From a virus: a DNA stretch of 64,000 nucleotides. A program made the position numbers and the translations under genes. The notes below the pieces were generated by a model. It did no database searches and was not told where the DNA came from. It was given only the letters and a program-made list of their open reading frames with translations. Positions 19,036-26,849 of the stretch are shown piece by piece. The stretch covers positions 1 to 64,000 of the IMG/VR virus record IMGVR_UViG_3300023082_000002; one strand, given 5' to 3'. Each line of letters opens with the position of its first letter. Position 1 is the first letter of the stretch.

Positions 19036-19245
19036 GTGCCTAGCAGCCAGAAGTTTTGGGAGAGGCTGGCCGTAGGCATTCTGGTTATCATTCTTATTGC
19101 CCTTGCGGTTGGTGTGTATCGAGACAAAGTCGATTACACACAGGTTATCGTTGCGGCAATTGGACTTATTGGTTTGCTTAGGGGAGCAGACTCTTTTAAG
19201 AAGATGACCGATAAGGATGACGACAGCGACAAGAGCTCGACATGA
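19036..19245 (+). CDS. Small membrane protein, holin-like
   Basis: 69 residues from GTG, with AGGAG 6 bases upstream. Two hydrophobic segments (about 9-27 and 36-48) and a charged Lys/Asp C-terminal tail facing the cytoplasm fit a small two-pass holin or holin modulator. First of a chain of overlapping membrane-protein genes leading to the lysin; overlaps the next gene by four bases. Confidence 0.6.
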   Translation: MPSSQKFWERLAVGILVIILIALAVGVYRDKVDYTQVIVAAIGLIGLLRGADSFKKMTDKDDDSDKSST

Positions 19246-19370
19246 GTATGAGCACAGAAACCTTGGGTCTTGTGAGCAGCGTTGTTTACGCCGTTGGCAT
19301 GTTCTCGGGAGCTGCGCTCGAGCGATTCATTCTTGCACCACGCCGTAAACGACTCGATAAGGAATCCTGA
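19242..19370 (+). CDS. 42-residue membrane-associated peptide in the lysis block
   Basis: A short gene with ATGA overlap at its start and TGATG overlap at its end, so both neighbours are translationally coupled to it. It encodes one weakly hydrophobic stretch (GLVSSVVYAVGMFSGAAL) followed by a basic tail (APRRKRLDK), the arrangement of a single-pass peptide with a cytoplasmic C-terminus. Function unknown; it could tune holin timing. Confidence 0.6.
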   Translation: MSMSTETLGLVSSVVYAVGMFSGAALERFILAPRRKRLDKES

Positions 19371-19816
19371 TGGTCGTACAGTTTCTGCACAACCGCCTCC
19401 CTGAAAAGGTTAGGCAGAAGTGGCCGATCAATCGACTGATCAACGATGTCCTCATTCTCCTGATCGTTCTTCTCGGGTGGCTCGTTGTTGATCAGCGGAA
19501 GAACCTTGGCGATACTCAGGATTGCATTCGCGAGTATCTCGTTAGCCAGTCAGCAGCGCAGCAGCCGCGCAACCAGGCGAACATCGAGACCGATAATGCC
19601 TTAGCCGCGGCTATCAGTACCATCCCCCCACTCCTTCAAACGATCCTCTCAGCTGCCGCTGACTCGAACAACCTCCAGCTTCAGCAGCAGTCCCTGGACG
19701 CCGTTCGTAACACCAACAGAGCTTTCAGTGACTTCAATGTGAACTTTGCCGAGCTCAAAAAGGCTCGCGCAAACTTCCCCATCCCTCCGGCCCCTGAGAA
19801 CCTTTGCAAGGACTGA
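19370..19816 (+). CDS. Single-pass membrane protein with helical external domain
   Basis: 148 residues: a 24-residue basic N-terminus, one transmembrane helix (about 25-42, DVLILLIVLLGWLVV), then about 100 residues of Gln/Asn/Ala-rich amphipathic helix probably outside the membrane, ending PPAPENLCKD. The topology is reminiscent of spanin-like or anti-holin proteins, although a Gram-positive host needs no outer-membrane fusion. No family recognised. Coupled on both sides within the lysis block. Confidence 0.65.
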   Translation: MVVQFLHNRLPEKVRQKWPINRLINDVLILLIVLLGWLVVDQRKNLGDTQDCIREYLVSQSAAQQPRNQANIETDNALAAAISTIPPLLQTILSAAADSNNLQLQQQSLDAVRNTNRAFSDFNVNFAELKKARANFPIPPAPENLCKD

Positions 19817-19817
19817 T

Positions 19818-20168
19818 ATGGAATTGGATTACGCGGAGTTCTTCCGCACGCTCGTTGGCACTGTGTTACTAGTAGCATGGTACGTCATTAGCCGACGCAC
19901 GCGAGGACGATGGGCACACATGACCCGAGTCGGAAAGCGTCTATGGATCGGCTACTACATTCTTTTGTTCGCCGTCATATGGGCGACAATTGATTCTCTC
20001 AACGCTGATTCACCAATCACCAGCAAGAATTACGTCCTCGCTTTTGCGGCGGCGTTCCTGGCGATTGGTGGGCTGTTGAGGCTAGAGGGTGACGAGAGCA
20101 CCGAACCCGTTTACTGGGTAAACCTGAAAGGAAGGCCGAGCACATGGCGAATTATCAAGCTGAGGTAG
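19818..20168 (+). CDS. Three-pass membrane protein, holin-like
   Basis: 116 residues from ATG 19818 with CAAGGA upstream. Hydrophobic segments at about 8-25, 46-62 and 73-89 are separated by basic loops (RRTRGRW, RVGKR). Three helices and this size match class I holins, but similar small actinophage membrane proteins of unknown role also exist. It immediately precedes the lysin gene, which favours a lysis role. Confidence 0.65.
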   Translation: MELDYAEFFRTLVGTVLLVAWYVISRRTRGRWAHMTRVGKRLWIGYYILLFAVIWATIDSLNADSPITSKNYVLAFAAAFLAIGGLLRLEGDESTEPVYWVNLKGRPSTWRIIKLR

Positions 20169-20171
20169 GGG

Positions 20172-21743
20172 GTGGCACCCATGGGAGCTAACACGCTGAT
20201 TCGTACCAGTAGCGGAGCTCGCATCCCCGACGAGTTGCTCGAGATGAATCGAGCAGTCGAGAAGATCATGAAGTGGGGCAAGGACTCCATGACAGTCACA
20301 CAGGGCTCACGCTCTGTGGCTGTTGGTGCTTCCGGGAACACACACGGAGGCGACGATGCGGAAGACCTCACTGCCAATGAGGCTGCTGCGAAGGAGAAGT
20401 ACTTTCGCCTCCAAGGTGGCATGTTCTACGAGCGTGCACCGATCAAGGGTGTCTGGTCTCGCCATGTTCACGGCGGGCGTGACTACTCGACTGTCGGCTC
20501 GAAGGCGTACGCGCAGCAGCTTGTGCAGTACCACAAGCGCAACAACGCGCTTGCGAACTTCGGCCCTGACACTGGCTACCGGATGCTTGTCTTCCCCAAG
20601 CACGTCTACAAGGGATACATCGGGTATGTGCAGGCACGAGGCGCCACGAACGCTTACGAGCAGCCGACCGGCAAGTCCAAGAAGATCACGCCGATCAAGC
20701 GCAAGCAGGTTACGTACGTCGTAGCCGAGATGGAAGTTGCCGGCTCGCGCTGGTATCTCACGCTGACCGGCAAGTGCATCAAGGCTTCTCGATTCAACAA
20801 GATCGCCAAGCCGAAGACTGTCGCTTCGACTCGTCCCGCTCCTGTGGTTGCCACACCTGCTCCGACTCCGAGTGCACCCGCATCGAAGCCGACGTCGACG
20901 ATTCTGAACATTGGTACTCGAAACGTCATCGTCAATCGTCTGACATCGTCGGGCAAGAACGGACGCTTTACCAATGTGAAGAAGGGTCTGTCGTGGCACG
21001 AGCGCAAGCCGCTTCTTGCCAAGGATGCGGCCCAGGCAAACCTGGACCTTCTCGGCACCCAAGAGGCTGGAGAGCGGTCAGACATGGCAGAGTTCGCGAC
21101 CAACCTTGAGCTCGCCACGAAGCACGACTGGGACTTTGTCTACGGTGGTGACAACTTCGACATCAGCCAAGCGAACCTGTGGGATCGTTCGACGCTCGGA
21201 GAGCTGGAGTCTGGTGTTGTTGATCTTGAAGGCAGCGATCACGACAAGCTCGTGTGGTCCCGTCACCGAGTGAAGGCTACTGGCGGTTCGCTGTTGATTG
21301 GCAACCTGCACTCCGAATGGCGCGAGGGAGGCAAGTCGGCGAAGGGCAACCAGTACGACAGGCTTCGCGAGCGTCAGTCCAAGAAGGCCATGGCATGGCT
21401 GATCGCAAAGGCCGAAGGTACTGACGACGTTGTCGTTCTTCTTGGCGATTTCAACTCCACCGCACAGAATCCGTACGATGGTCCCGGCAAGGCTGCCGCC
21501 GCTACAGGATTCCGTGACTGCGAGTCGGCAGCGAAGTCACAGGTTCGCACCGAGTGGAACAGTTACCACGGCTTTGAAAGCCCGAAGGCTGATAAGCAGT
21601 TTGATCGGTTCTTCGTTCTGCAGTCGCAGATCGACTCCGGTCAGCTGGAGGTCACGCACTTCGCGGTCGATCCGAACGCCGCAACCAAGGCTGGCAGTGA
21701 CCACTACCAGACCCGCATCCGTATCATCGTCCGAGTCAAGTAA
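20172..21743 (+). CDS. Three-part lysin: M15-like peptidase, SH3-like region and DNase I-like (EEP) domain
   Basis: 523 residues; start is GTG 20172 or ATG 20181, both with nearby AGG/GGG sites. Residues 40-140 resemble a zinc D,D-carboxypeptidase/endopeptidase (M15 type): His58 and Asp61/62/65 in NTHGGDDAEDL, then His98/His100 in WSRHVHG. Residues 135-215 look like an SH3-type wall-binding unit. A Pro/Ala/Thr linker (217-242) leads to a full-length endonuclease/exonuclease/phosphatase domain. Its landmarks are GTRNV (Asn251), TQE (Glu298), NLHSEW (His380), GDFN (Asp426, Asn428), DRF (Asp478) and SDH (Asp510, His511). Located among holin-like genes, so it is the likely endolysin. The nuclease part could cut host DNA or extracellular DNA at lysis. 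Confidence 0.8.
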   Translation: MAPMGANTLIRTSSGARIPDELLEMNRAVEKIMKWGKDSMTVTQGSRSVAVGASGNTHGGDDAEDLTANEAAAKEKYFRLQGGMFYERAPIKGVWSRHVHGGRDYSTVGSKAYAQQLVQYHKRNNALANFGPDTGYRMLVFPKHVYKGYIGYVQARGATNAYEQPTGKSKKITPIKRKQVTYVVAEMEVAGSRWYLTLTGKCIKASRFNKIAKPKTVASTRPAPVVATPAPTPSAPASKPTSTILNIGTRNVIVNRLTSSGKNGRFTNVKKGLSWHERKPLLAKDAAQANLDLLGTQEAGERSDMAEFATNLELATKHDWDFVYGGDNFDISQANLWDRSTLGELESGVVDLEGSDHDKLVWSRHRVKATGGSLLIGNLHSEWREGGKSAKGNQYDRLRERQSKKAMAWLIAKAEGTDDVVVLLGDFNSTAQNPYDGPGKAAAATGFRDCESAAKSQVRTEWNSYHGFESPKADKQFDRFFVLQSQIDSGQLEVTHFAVDPNAATKAGSDHYQTRIRIIVRVK

Positions 21744-21751
21744 GGAAGACC

Positions 21752-22216
21752 ATGTTTATCATTGAACAGCTGGCGCTCGCCGAGCCCGGCGCACTCGACA
21801 CCAAGGGGATCGAGGTGTCGATCAGCACTGTCTGGTACACCTTCATCCTCGCCACTCTCGCCCCGCTCATCGTGGGTCTCATCACGAAGCGGTTCGTTGA
21901 GTCACGAACCAAGACACTCCTCCTGGTTGCCGTCACGGTGCTCATTCAGGTACTCACCGAGCTTGGCTCGACGTTCAATCTGTGGGAGTTTCTCACGAAG
22001 GCGTTCATGGCTTTTGTCCTCGCGGTCGGCATCCACTACCAGTTCCTGAAGAAGGCCGGCATCACTTCCCAGGATGGAGCTGTCAATAAGTTCTTGCCCG
22101 ACATCGGCATCGGCCACGACTACGGCGGCGATGACCTGCTGCCCGACCCGGAGCTGATTCGCAAGACCAACGAGGCGAACGGCATCACGGCGGAAGACTA
22201 CCCAAGCGAAAAGTAG
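21752..22216 (+). CDS. Holin
   Basis: 154 residues with AAGGAAG before the ATG. A periplasm-facing N-terminus is followed by three hydrophobic helices (about 26-47, 54-72, 82-98). The C-terminal part (KKAGITSQDG, then NKFLPDIGIGHDYGG) matches the cytoplasmic tail of actinophage holins found after lysin genes. It would form the membrane lesion that releases or activates the lysin. Last gene of the + strand block, directly before a strong terminator. Confidence 0.75.
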   Translation: MFIIEQLALAEPGALDTKGIEVSISTVWYTFILATLAPLIVGLITKRFVESRTKTLLLVAVTVLIQVLTELGSTFNLWEFLTKAFMAFVLAVGIHYQFLKKAGITSQDGAVNKFLPDIGIGHDYGGDDLLPDPELIRKTNEANGITAEDYPSEK

Positions 22217-22227
22217 TCCCCACAAGC

Positions 22228-22264
22228 GCAAACCCCCCGCAGATACGCTCTGCGGGGGGTTTGC
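22228..22264. terminator. Strong bidirectional terminator between late and early regions
   Basis: A perfect 16-bp stem (22228-22243 with 22249-22264; core AAACCCCCCGCAGA) closes a 5-base loop, with TTTCTTCT following on the + strand. It ends the rightward late operon and stops the leftward - strand operon, since both converge here. Confidence 0.9.
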
Positions 22265-22273
22265 TTTCTTCTA

Positions 22274-22405
22274 TTACTCCATGTACTCCGACGGGTCGGG
22301 CTCATCTTCAGGCCATGTGTTGTCACGCTCGAAGGCTGCAGCGCTTTGCTCGTCGCGGGACTCGAGGTCCTCGGCACCAGAATGAAAAGCGTTCGGCCCA
22401 CTCAC
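22274..22405 (-). CDS. Acidic 43-residue hypothetical protein
   Basis: GTG start overlaps the upstream stop (GTGA). The product is acidic (many Glu and Asp) and ends in a Trp-Pro-Glu-Asp-Glu-Pro region with no recognised fold. It is the last gene of the long - strand operon before the convergent terminator. Coupled translation is the main support for its reality. Confidence 0.5.
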   Translation of the reverse strand: MSGPNAFHSGAEDLESRDEQSAAAFERDNTWPEDEPDPSEYME

Positions 22406-22557
22406 AGGTCGATTCCGATCGACTCGTTCACGTTGTTGATGTCAGTCGCGCAGCAGGCGCACGTCTTGACCAGGGCGGGCCTGTGCATGTGTCCACACCG
22501 ATCACAAGCTGTCCTTGATTCGACGGGCGTCTTTACGCTAGATGATTCGTCCATCAT
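22402..22557 (-). CDS. 51-residue zinc-ribbon-like protein
   Basis: AAGGGGAC lies before tandem ATG codons. The sequence has paired cysteines (CDRCGHMHR and CACC) spaced as in small treble-clef or ribbon folds. No known partner. Coupled to the genes on either side. Confidence 0.6.
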   Translation of the reverse strand: MMDESSSVKTPVESRTACDRCGHMHRPALVKTCACCATDINNVNESIGIDL

Positions 22558-22563
22558 GTCCCC

Positions 22564-22770
22564 TTAAAAGGTTGTGGCGTTGTTGCGCGGATGACCCGGA
22601 GGGGTGGCGCTGCGGTGTGGCCGCACCCCGGCGCTGTGGTTCACGGTCGGGTCCGGCGACGCGGCGTCCGCGCAGTTCTGAGAACAGTAACCTGTCCCGA
22701 CCTGAGCCATGACTTTGATGTCACCCTTGCATGTCCTGCACTTTGTCAGTGCAGACTTAATCCTTGCCAT
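22564..22770 (-). CDS. 68-residue Cys-rich protein
   Basis: The N-terminal half carries CRTCKGDIKV and YCSQNC, a four-Cys arrangement that could bind zinc, like zf-FCS/HNH-type knuckles. The C-terminal half is Pro/His/Arg-rich and probably disordered. Starts inside the end of the upstream gene (14-base overlap). Confidence 0.6.
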   Translation of the reverse strand: MARIKSALTKCRTCKGDIKVMAQVGTGYCSQNCADAASPDPTVNHSAGVRPHRSATPPGHPRNNATTF

Positions 22771-23251
22771 TTTCTGAATTCCCTTCGATCGAACGGTCGA
22801 TACCGGACTCCATAAGCTTGTAAGCTTCTGATCCTCCGGCTGCTGCTGCCTTCATGATCTCGCCGACGACGCAGCCAGCAAACTCCCAGTCCATAATGAA
22901 GTTCGCTTCTACAGTCGACTCGGCCTTGTTGATCTTTCCACGCAGTCCCATGACGGCGAGTCCTCGATCATCACCGAGCATTGCGACTGTGTGAACGGAT
23001 GCTGTCAGGATCGCGTCGGTTGTGTCGACGATCGCGTCAGTGCGTCCTGGTGCCTCGCCAAGTTCGAAGCCACTGTCGATGAGGGTGCCGAACTGATAGT
23101 GGCTGGTCAGGGCTGCCACGGCTTCTAGTCCAGCACGGGTGCGATCACCTGACTCGCCCTGGTAGGGCGTGCCAAGGTCATCCAGCATCTCAGCATTCTT
23201 CGCCTCCCACGCCGACTTGAACGCGTCGACCTGCGCTTGTGTGACCTTCAT
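22757..23251 (-). CDS. Hypothetical protein, 164 residues
   Basis: A soluble mixed alpha/beta protein without recognised motif. ATG overlaps the preceding stop by four bases. The middle (ILTASVHTVAMLGDDRGLAVMGLRGKINKA) looks like buried strand-helix structure and the C-terminus has an Ala/Gly-rich helix. No function can be assigned. Member of the distal part of the replication operon. Confidence 0.65.
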   Translation of the reverse strand: MKVTQAQVDAFKSAWEAKNAEMLDDLGTPYQGESGDRTRAGLEAVAALTSHYQFGTLIDSGFELGEAPGRTDAIVDTTDAILTASVHTVAMLGDDRGLAVMGLRGKINKAESTVEANFIMDWEFAGCVVGEIMKAAAAGGSEAYKLMESGIDRSIEGNSENGKD

Positions 23252-23481
23252 CCTTTAGTCGCCTCCGGGTCATTGCCGTAGGAGTTCTTCTCGACAATGA
23301 CTCCCTTGCGGTTCTTGATGATGAGTTCACAGCGCATAATCAGTGCCATGCCGATACCGACACTGATTGCCTGATGCTTCATGCGAGAACGACGCTGGAC
23401 CTTGGTTGCGCCTTGGAAGGCCGTGCTGAACCAGCCACCATCTCCGTCCGGCCCGACCTCGACCGAGTTTGTGTTTGCCAT
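23248..23481 (-). CDS. Hypothetical protein, 77 residues
   Basis: AGGAGGACGG is a near-perfect ribosome site. The product begins with a Gly/Asp-rich flexible part and continues with a basic region (KVQRRSRMKHQAISVG) and strand-like MALIMRCELIIKN. No family recognised; the basic patch may bind nucleic acid. Lies 12 bases after the nuclease gene. Confidence 0.65.
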   Translation of the reverse strand: MANTNSVEVGPDGDGGWFSTAFQGATKVQRRSRMKHQAISVGIGMALIMRCELIIKNRKGVIVEKNSYGNDPEATKG

Positions 23482-23493
23482 ACCGTCCTCCTA

Positions 23494-24657
23494 CTAGATG
23501 ATAGGTTTGCTAGAGACCTTTGGCGAAGGGTCTCCGTACCCTTGGGTAATCATCGACTCGATCTGCAAAGCAAGTTCGTCGCTGATTTCGCCAGACTTGA
23601 GTAGCGCATCAATCTGTCCGAGAGTCAGATTTGCGTAACGGTCCTTGACTTCTTCGGGCAAGATGCGAAGGATGCCCTGAATGTCAGGGGTCCTCTTCTT
23701 GGATGCCGTGATCTTCACTTCGATGTCTCCGACGCGCCATTTGAAGGTGTCGTCGGCCTGGGACTTGGCGAGGATGATGCCGTCCAGTTCGTCGTTGAGA
23801 GAGCGCAGTGCCTTGAGTGCGGACTGAACCTTGTACTTCAGTTCGACCGCCTGGTCTGGAGTCTTTCCGAACACGCCGCCACCTGCAGCGTGCTTGATAA
23901 GTGTCTCACACTCAGATTTACGAACACAGTACATGCACTCATTGTTGAGAGTCTCGGGCAACCGGGCAGTCTCGTCAGCCGCGATTATCTTCTCGACCTC
24001 TTCGATAATGCGATACCAGGTCGCGGCGTTGTCTTCGCGAGTGAAGATAGTACTCGGGTTGCGAGTGTCATGACGAACCATGTCAAACTCGACGTGAATT
24101 TCTTGGGCATCAGGCTGCACGATTTGGACGGCCAGGGCATAGGCACGAGCCTGAATCTTCGACCGAAGGTCTTCGCTGCTAATGAAAGCTCGAATCGACT
24201 TGTAGTCGACTACTCGATAGATGCCAGGTCCGATGCGATCGAGCCGGTCGATAATGAAGGTGAACGGGATAGACCCGACCGAGGTAGCAACCTCGAACTC
24301 CTGGCGCAATTCCAAGCTGACGACCTCGACATGCGGCTCACGAACGTCGGTCCGGTTGAACCAGCGCCACGTCATCTCGCGAACGTCTTTCCACTGCTCG
24401 CTATCTAGGTCGGAGATGTCGAATGTCTCCTTGAAGGAGACCATGAGCATCGCTTCAAGAATCTCCCACTCCCAGTCCAGGGATTTTTCGACAACAGCCT
24501 TGCGGACAAAGACTTCCAATGCCCCGTGCACCGTGGACCCACGCAAGGCCGCGTCGCCGGATGGAGTGGGTGTGCGCTGGAACTTCTCGGCATGATAGCG
24601 GGCCATACAAGTCATAGCCGTGTCGAGCGCCGTGGCCGAGAGTGATTTCGGGATCAC
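23494..24657 (-). CDS. Cas4/RecB-like PD-(D/E)XK exonuclease with Fe-S cluster cysteines
   Basis: 387 residues from GTG, coupled to the upstream gene. The RecB-nuclease order is visible: His44 in STVHGALE, Asp137 in FIIDRLD, Asp151 and Lys153 in RVVDYKS, and Gln169 with Tyr173 in QARAYAL. One N-terminal cysteine (Cys17) and three C-terminal ones (Cys241, Cys244, Cys250 in CMYCVRKSEC) match the [4Fe-4S] staple of Cas4 and AddB nucleases. Such phage enzymes resect double-strand ends for recombination and concatemer processing. About 120 residues follow the last cysteine, longer than Cas4. No Cas1/Cas2 or CRISPR nearby, so a replication/recombination role is favoured. Confidence 0.85.
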   Translation of the reverse strand: MIPKSLSATALDTAMTCMARYHAEKFQRTPTPSGDAALRGSTVHGALEVFVRKAVVEKSLDWEWEILEAMLMVSFKETFDISDLDSEQWKDVREMTWRWFNRTDVREPHVEVVSLELRQEFEVATSVGSIPFTFIIDRLDRIGPGIYRVVDYKSIRAFISSEDLRSKIQARAYALAVQIVQPDAQEIHVEFDMVRHDTRNPSTIFTREDNAATWYRIIEEVEKIIAADETARLPETLNNECMYCVRKSECETLIKHAAGGGVFGKTPDQAVELKYKVQSALKALRSLNDELDGIILAKSQADDTFKWRVGDIEVKITASKKRTPDIQGILRILPEEVKDRYANLTLGQIDALLKSGEISDELALQIESMITQGYGDPSPKVSSKPII

Positions 24658-24791
24658 CGCTTACCTCTGGAGTTTCGATTCGCAGTAGCGACAAGATCGC
24701 GACGCTGTTTTTCTTCTCGAATGTAGTCGATCGTGTCCTTCTTCTCGGGCCACACGGTCTCGACCAACCTGTACCAGGATTCATCTTGCAT
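24654..24791 (-). CDS. 45-residue basic hypothetical protein
   Basis: Overlaps the WhiB stop by one base (TAATG) and the nuclease start by four (GTGA). Charged helix with Trp residues near the start (WYRLVETVWPEKK) and an Arg/Lys-rich end. The bracketed coupling between two convincing genes supports it as coding. Function unknown. Confidence 0.65.
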   Translation of the reverse strand: MQDESWYRLVETVWPEKKDTIDYIREEKQRRDLVATANRNSRGKR

Positions 24792-25033
24792 TACTTGTCA
24801 TCCTTCTTGAGAATTTCCCCGCCCCACATACCTTCACGGGAGCCTGTCTTGTCGCGGTACGCTTTGCATTCCTTGCGAACCGTGCATGAGATACAAATCC
24901 GCTTTGCCGGATCGGTTGGCTCACCCCTCTCGGGAAAAAAGATGTCGGGAGATAGATTCCCGTCTTCATCACGAGTTGGAGCAGACCCTCCGCAAGCGGC
25001 GTCCTTCATCCAGTGGTCGTCTTCACTGTACAA
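24791..25033 (-). CDS. whiB: WhiB-family iron-sulfur transcription regulator
   Basis: 80 residues with the four cluster cysteines Cys14, Cys47, Cys50 and Cys56 (AAC then C-x2-C-x5-C) and the G-M-W-G-G turn at 68-72, followed by a short basic tail. WhiB proteins bind [4Fe-4S] and the RpoA/SigA region 4 to alter promoter choice. Phage copies can repress host whiB and block superinfection. The start is uncertain: TTG at 25033 keeps the conserved DDHW segment but has no good ribosome site, while ATG 25009 would lose it. Family restricted to Actinomycetota and their phages. Confidence 0.9.
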   Translation of the reverse strand: MYSEDDHWMKDAACGGSAPTRDEDGNLSPDIFFPERGEPTDPAKRICISCTVRKECKAYRDKTGSREGMWGGEILKKDDK

Positions 25034-25083
25034 AAACTTCGCTAGAAGGTTTCGTTCAGTTTTTTTCTCGCGTGTCCACTCGC

Positions 25084-25398
25084 CTAACTTGCAGGCAGCT
25101 GGACACCCGTCATTAACTTGGGCAGCCCGGTGTTCAGCGTCACGTCCGGCGACGACGCAGACGCCGGTACAGAGACGTCTCCATCTTTTCCCAGCTCATC
25201 CAGCACCTCCCCTACCGTTTGTACGTCGTCGGGAAGTTCGGGCTCGTCGGGATCACCCGCGATCGGCCTGAAGTCCAGATAGGTCGGAGCGTTGTCGAAT
25301 CGAACAGGAAAGATTTCTCGAACGCCGTCGTCAAACACCTCCGGAGTCGGCTCGATCTCATCACTGGTCTGGTTCGTCAAGTCTGGATCGGTGCTCAT
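25084..25398 (-). CDS. Acidic hypothetical protein, 104 residues
   Basis: Very acidic and Pro-rich N-terminal two thirds (Asp/Glu/Pro), then a Ser/Ala/Val stretch; little predicted structure except around IFPVRFDNAPTYLDF. AAGGAGC precedes the ATG. Such acidic early proteins sometimes mimic DNA or bind host factors, but nothing specific supports that here. Confidence 0.6.
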   Translation of the reverse strand: MSTDPDLTNQTSDEIEPTPEVFDDGVREIFPVRFDNAPTYLDFRPIAGDPDEPELPDDVQTVGEVLDELGKDGDVSVPASASSPDVTLNTGLPKLMTGVQLPAS

Positions 25399-25483
25399 TT
25401 TGCTCCTTGTTCGTGGGTGGTCCTTGACATACTAGCCGATGCGGACGACCCGGCATAGCGCTTCGCCCCATCCCACCTATCGG

Positions 25484-25717
25484 CTACTTCTCATTGGGAA
25501 AGAGGTGAGGGTATCCCCACGGTTCTTGAGTGAGCACCAGGACTGCGCCCCCGCCGATGCGACGGAAGTCCTTGCTGTGCTCCATGTCGTACGGCCCGAT
25601 GACAGAGCGACGACCCCCCGGAGGTGTGATTCGGGGAACCGAGTCCGGCACCTCCCATTCTTCCTCCGTGTAGTACTTGCCGGACTCCTTGAACAGGATG
25701 ACCTGCGCCTTAGCCAT
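25484..25717 (-). CDS. Hypothetical protein, 77 residues
   Basis: Start placed at ATG 25717, which has GGAAGGAAG about 8 bases upstream; a longer in-phase start at 25750 lacks one. Small beta-type protein (AQVILFKESGKYY, then AVLVLTQEPWG) with a Pro/Gly-rich middle. No family recognised. The 85 bases on its downstream side and the 159 bases upstream hold no convincing gene. Confidence 0.6.
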   Translation of the reverse strand: MAKAQVILFKESGKYYTEEEWEVPDSVPRITPPGGRRSVIGPYDMEHSKDFRRIGGGAVLVLTQEPWGYPHLFPNEK

Positions 25718-25876
25718 TGCGACCAACTTCCTTCCAGTACCACCGAACATCTTCAGTGGAGAATGACGGGATGAGTGCTAGAACTGCATGACAGTGTCGA
25801 CACACACGCAAAGTCCAGCGAAACCTGCGACGCGGCTGAGGCATTCCATTATGGAAGCAGTGGACCGGAGGTCTAG

Positions 25877-26596
25877 TCATCCGAAGAGTCCTTCCTCTCG
25901 TGAGTTGAAACGATCCGTTGCGAGCTTCCAGTTTGTCTCGTCGTACTCGATGCAGACTGCGGGACGATCAAGGGTCCGAGCCGCGATCGCTAGAGACCCC
26001 GACCCACCGAAGGGATCGACAACGGACTCACCCTCGTTGGTGCTGGTCTTGAGAAGCAGTTCCAGGAGCCATTGGGGTTTCTCGTGTGGATGGATAAGAT
26101 CAGAGGGTCGCACTTGCGGACCTCTGATAACAGCATTGCGACGCTTCGCAGACTTGGGTCGTCGACCCTTCTGGAAGAAGAGAATGAACTCGCTTCCCAT
26201 TCCCCACGGGCATTCAAGGTCGCCCATACCCGGACCGTCTTTTTCCCATACAAGTACAGCCTTGCGCTTGAAACCGTACCCAGCAAGAAATTCATCTGTC
26301 ATTACCATCCAGTCAGCCAGGACCTGATACGACGTGAAGATATAGAGGTCGCAGTCAGGCGTTGTCTTTGGTAGAAGGCTGTTCATAACATTCTTGAACA
26401 CCTCAATTGCAATTTCGGGAGACTCGTCGTTCGCAATCTTGCGTGCGTACTTCTTGCCGGCCTCGGTCTTCGCCATGTTCGACTGGTTGTCGACGCCGAA
26501 CGGTGGGTCAGTGATTATGCAGTTGACTGATGATTCGTTGAAGAGCTTTGTCATCTCCACCGAATCCCCAAGCCATATCTGCTGGGATGCCGTCAA
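25877..26596 (-). CDS. DNA methyltransferase (N6-adenine/N4-cytosine, beta-type order)
   Basis: 239 residues. Catalytic motif IV is DPPF (30-33), preceded by the WLGDSVEM start typical of these enzymes. The SAM-binding motif I comes later (VVDPFGGSGS, about 192-201), giving the beta-class order with the target-recognition segment between them. No restriction partner is visible, so it is an orphan methylase that probably protects phage DNA from host restriction or tags origins. The first 89 bases overlap the end of the upstream gene, and both frames look genuine. Confidence 0.85.
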   Translation of the reverse strand: MTASQQIWLGDSVEMTKLFNESSVNCIITDPPFGVDNQSNMAKTEAGKKYARKIANDESPEIAIEVFKNVMNSLLPKTTPDCDLYIFTSYQVLADWMVMTDEFLAGYGFKRKAVLVWEKDGPGMGDLECPWGMGSEFILFFQKGRRPKSAKRRNAVIRGPQVRPSDLIHPHEKPQWLLELLLKTSTNEGESVVDPFGGSGSLAIAARTLDRPAVCIEYDETNWKLATDRFNSREEGLFG

Positions 26597-26849
26597 GGTC
26601 CATCTCCTCCTCTGTGAGTTGTTCTAGTACAAGCTTGAGTAGTGCTAGTGAGTTGTATTTCTTGCGCCGGAATCCACTGACTACTCGCAGATAACGAGCG
26701 ACCGAGTTACCATGATCTACTGCAATCTTGGCTGTGTAACTACCAACCTCGGGGTCGCCCTCCATCGTGTTCTCTATCCGCAAGACCGCCAAGGTCTTCT
26801 CGCGGAGTGGCCCGCTCGGAGGCTTGACCTTGATTGTTATCTCGATCAT
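26508..26849 (-). CDS. Hypothetical protein, 113 residues
   Basis: Begins at an ATG overlapping the resolvase stop (TGATG). Strand-rich N-terminus (MIEITIKVKPPSG) then helices, with an acidic Glu/Asp patch (LTEEEMDLDG). Its last 30 residues are encoded across the start of the methylase in another phase. No family recognised. Confidence 0.6.
   Translation of the reverse strand: MIEITIKVKPPSGPLREKTLAVLRIENTMEGDPEVGSYTAKIAVDHGNSVARYLRVVSGFRRKKYNSLALLKLVLEQLTEEEMDLDGIPADMAWGFGGDDKALQRIISQLHNH

Noticed and set aside
25034-25180. Upstream in-phase extension of the WhiB gene
   Set aside because: No ATG, GTG or TTG codon occurs in the open stretch, and it overlaps the previous gene.
25770-25860. 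23-codon frame between the methylase and the 77-residue gene
   Set aside because: Too short, no motif and no ribosome site.
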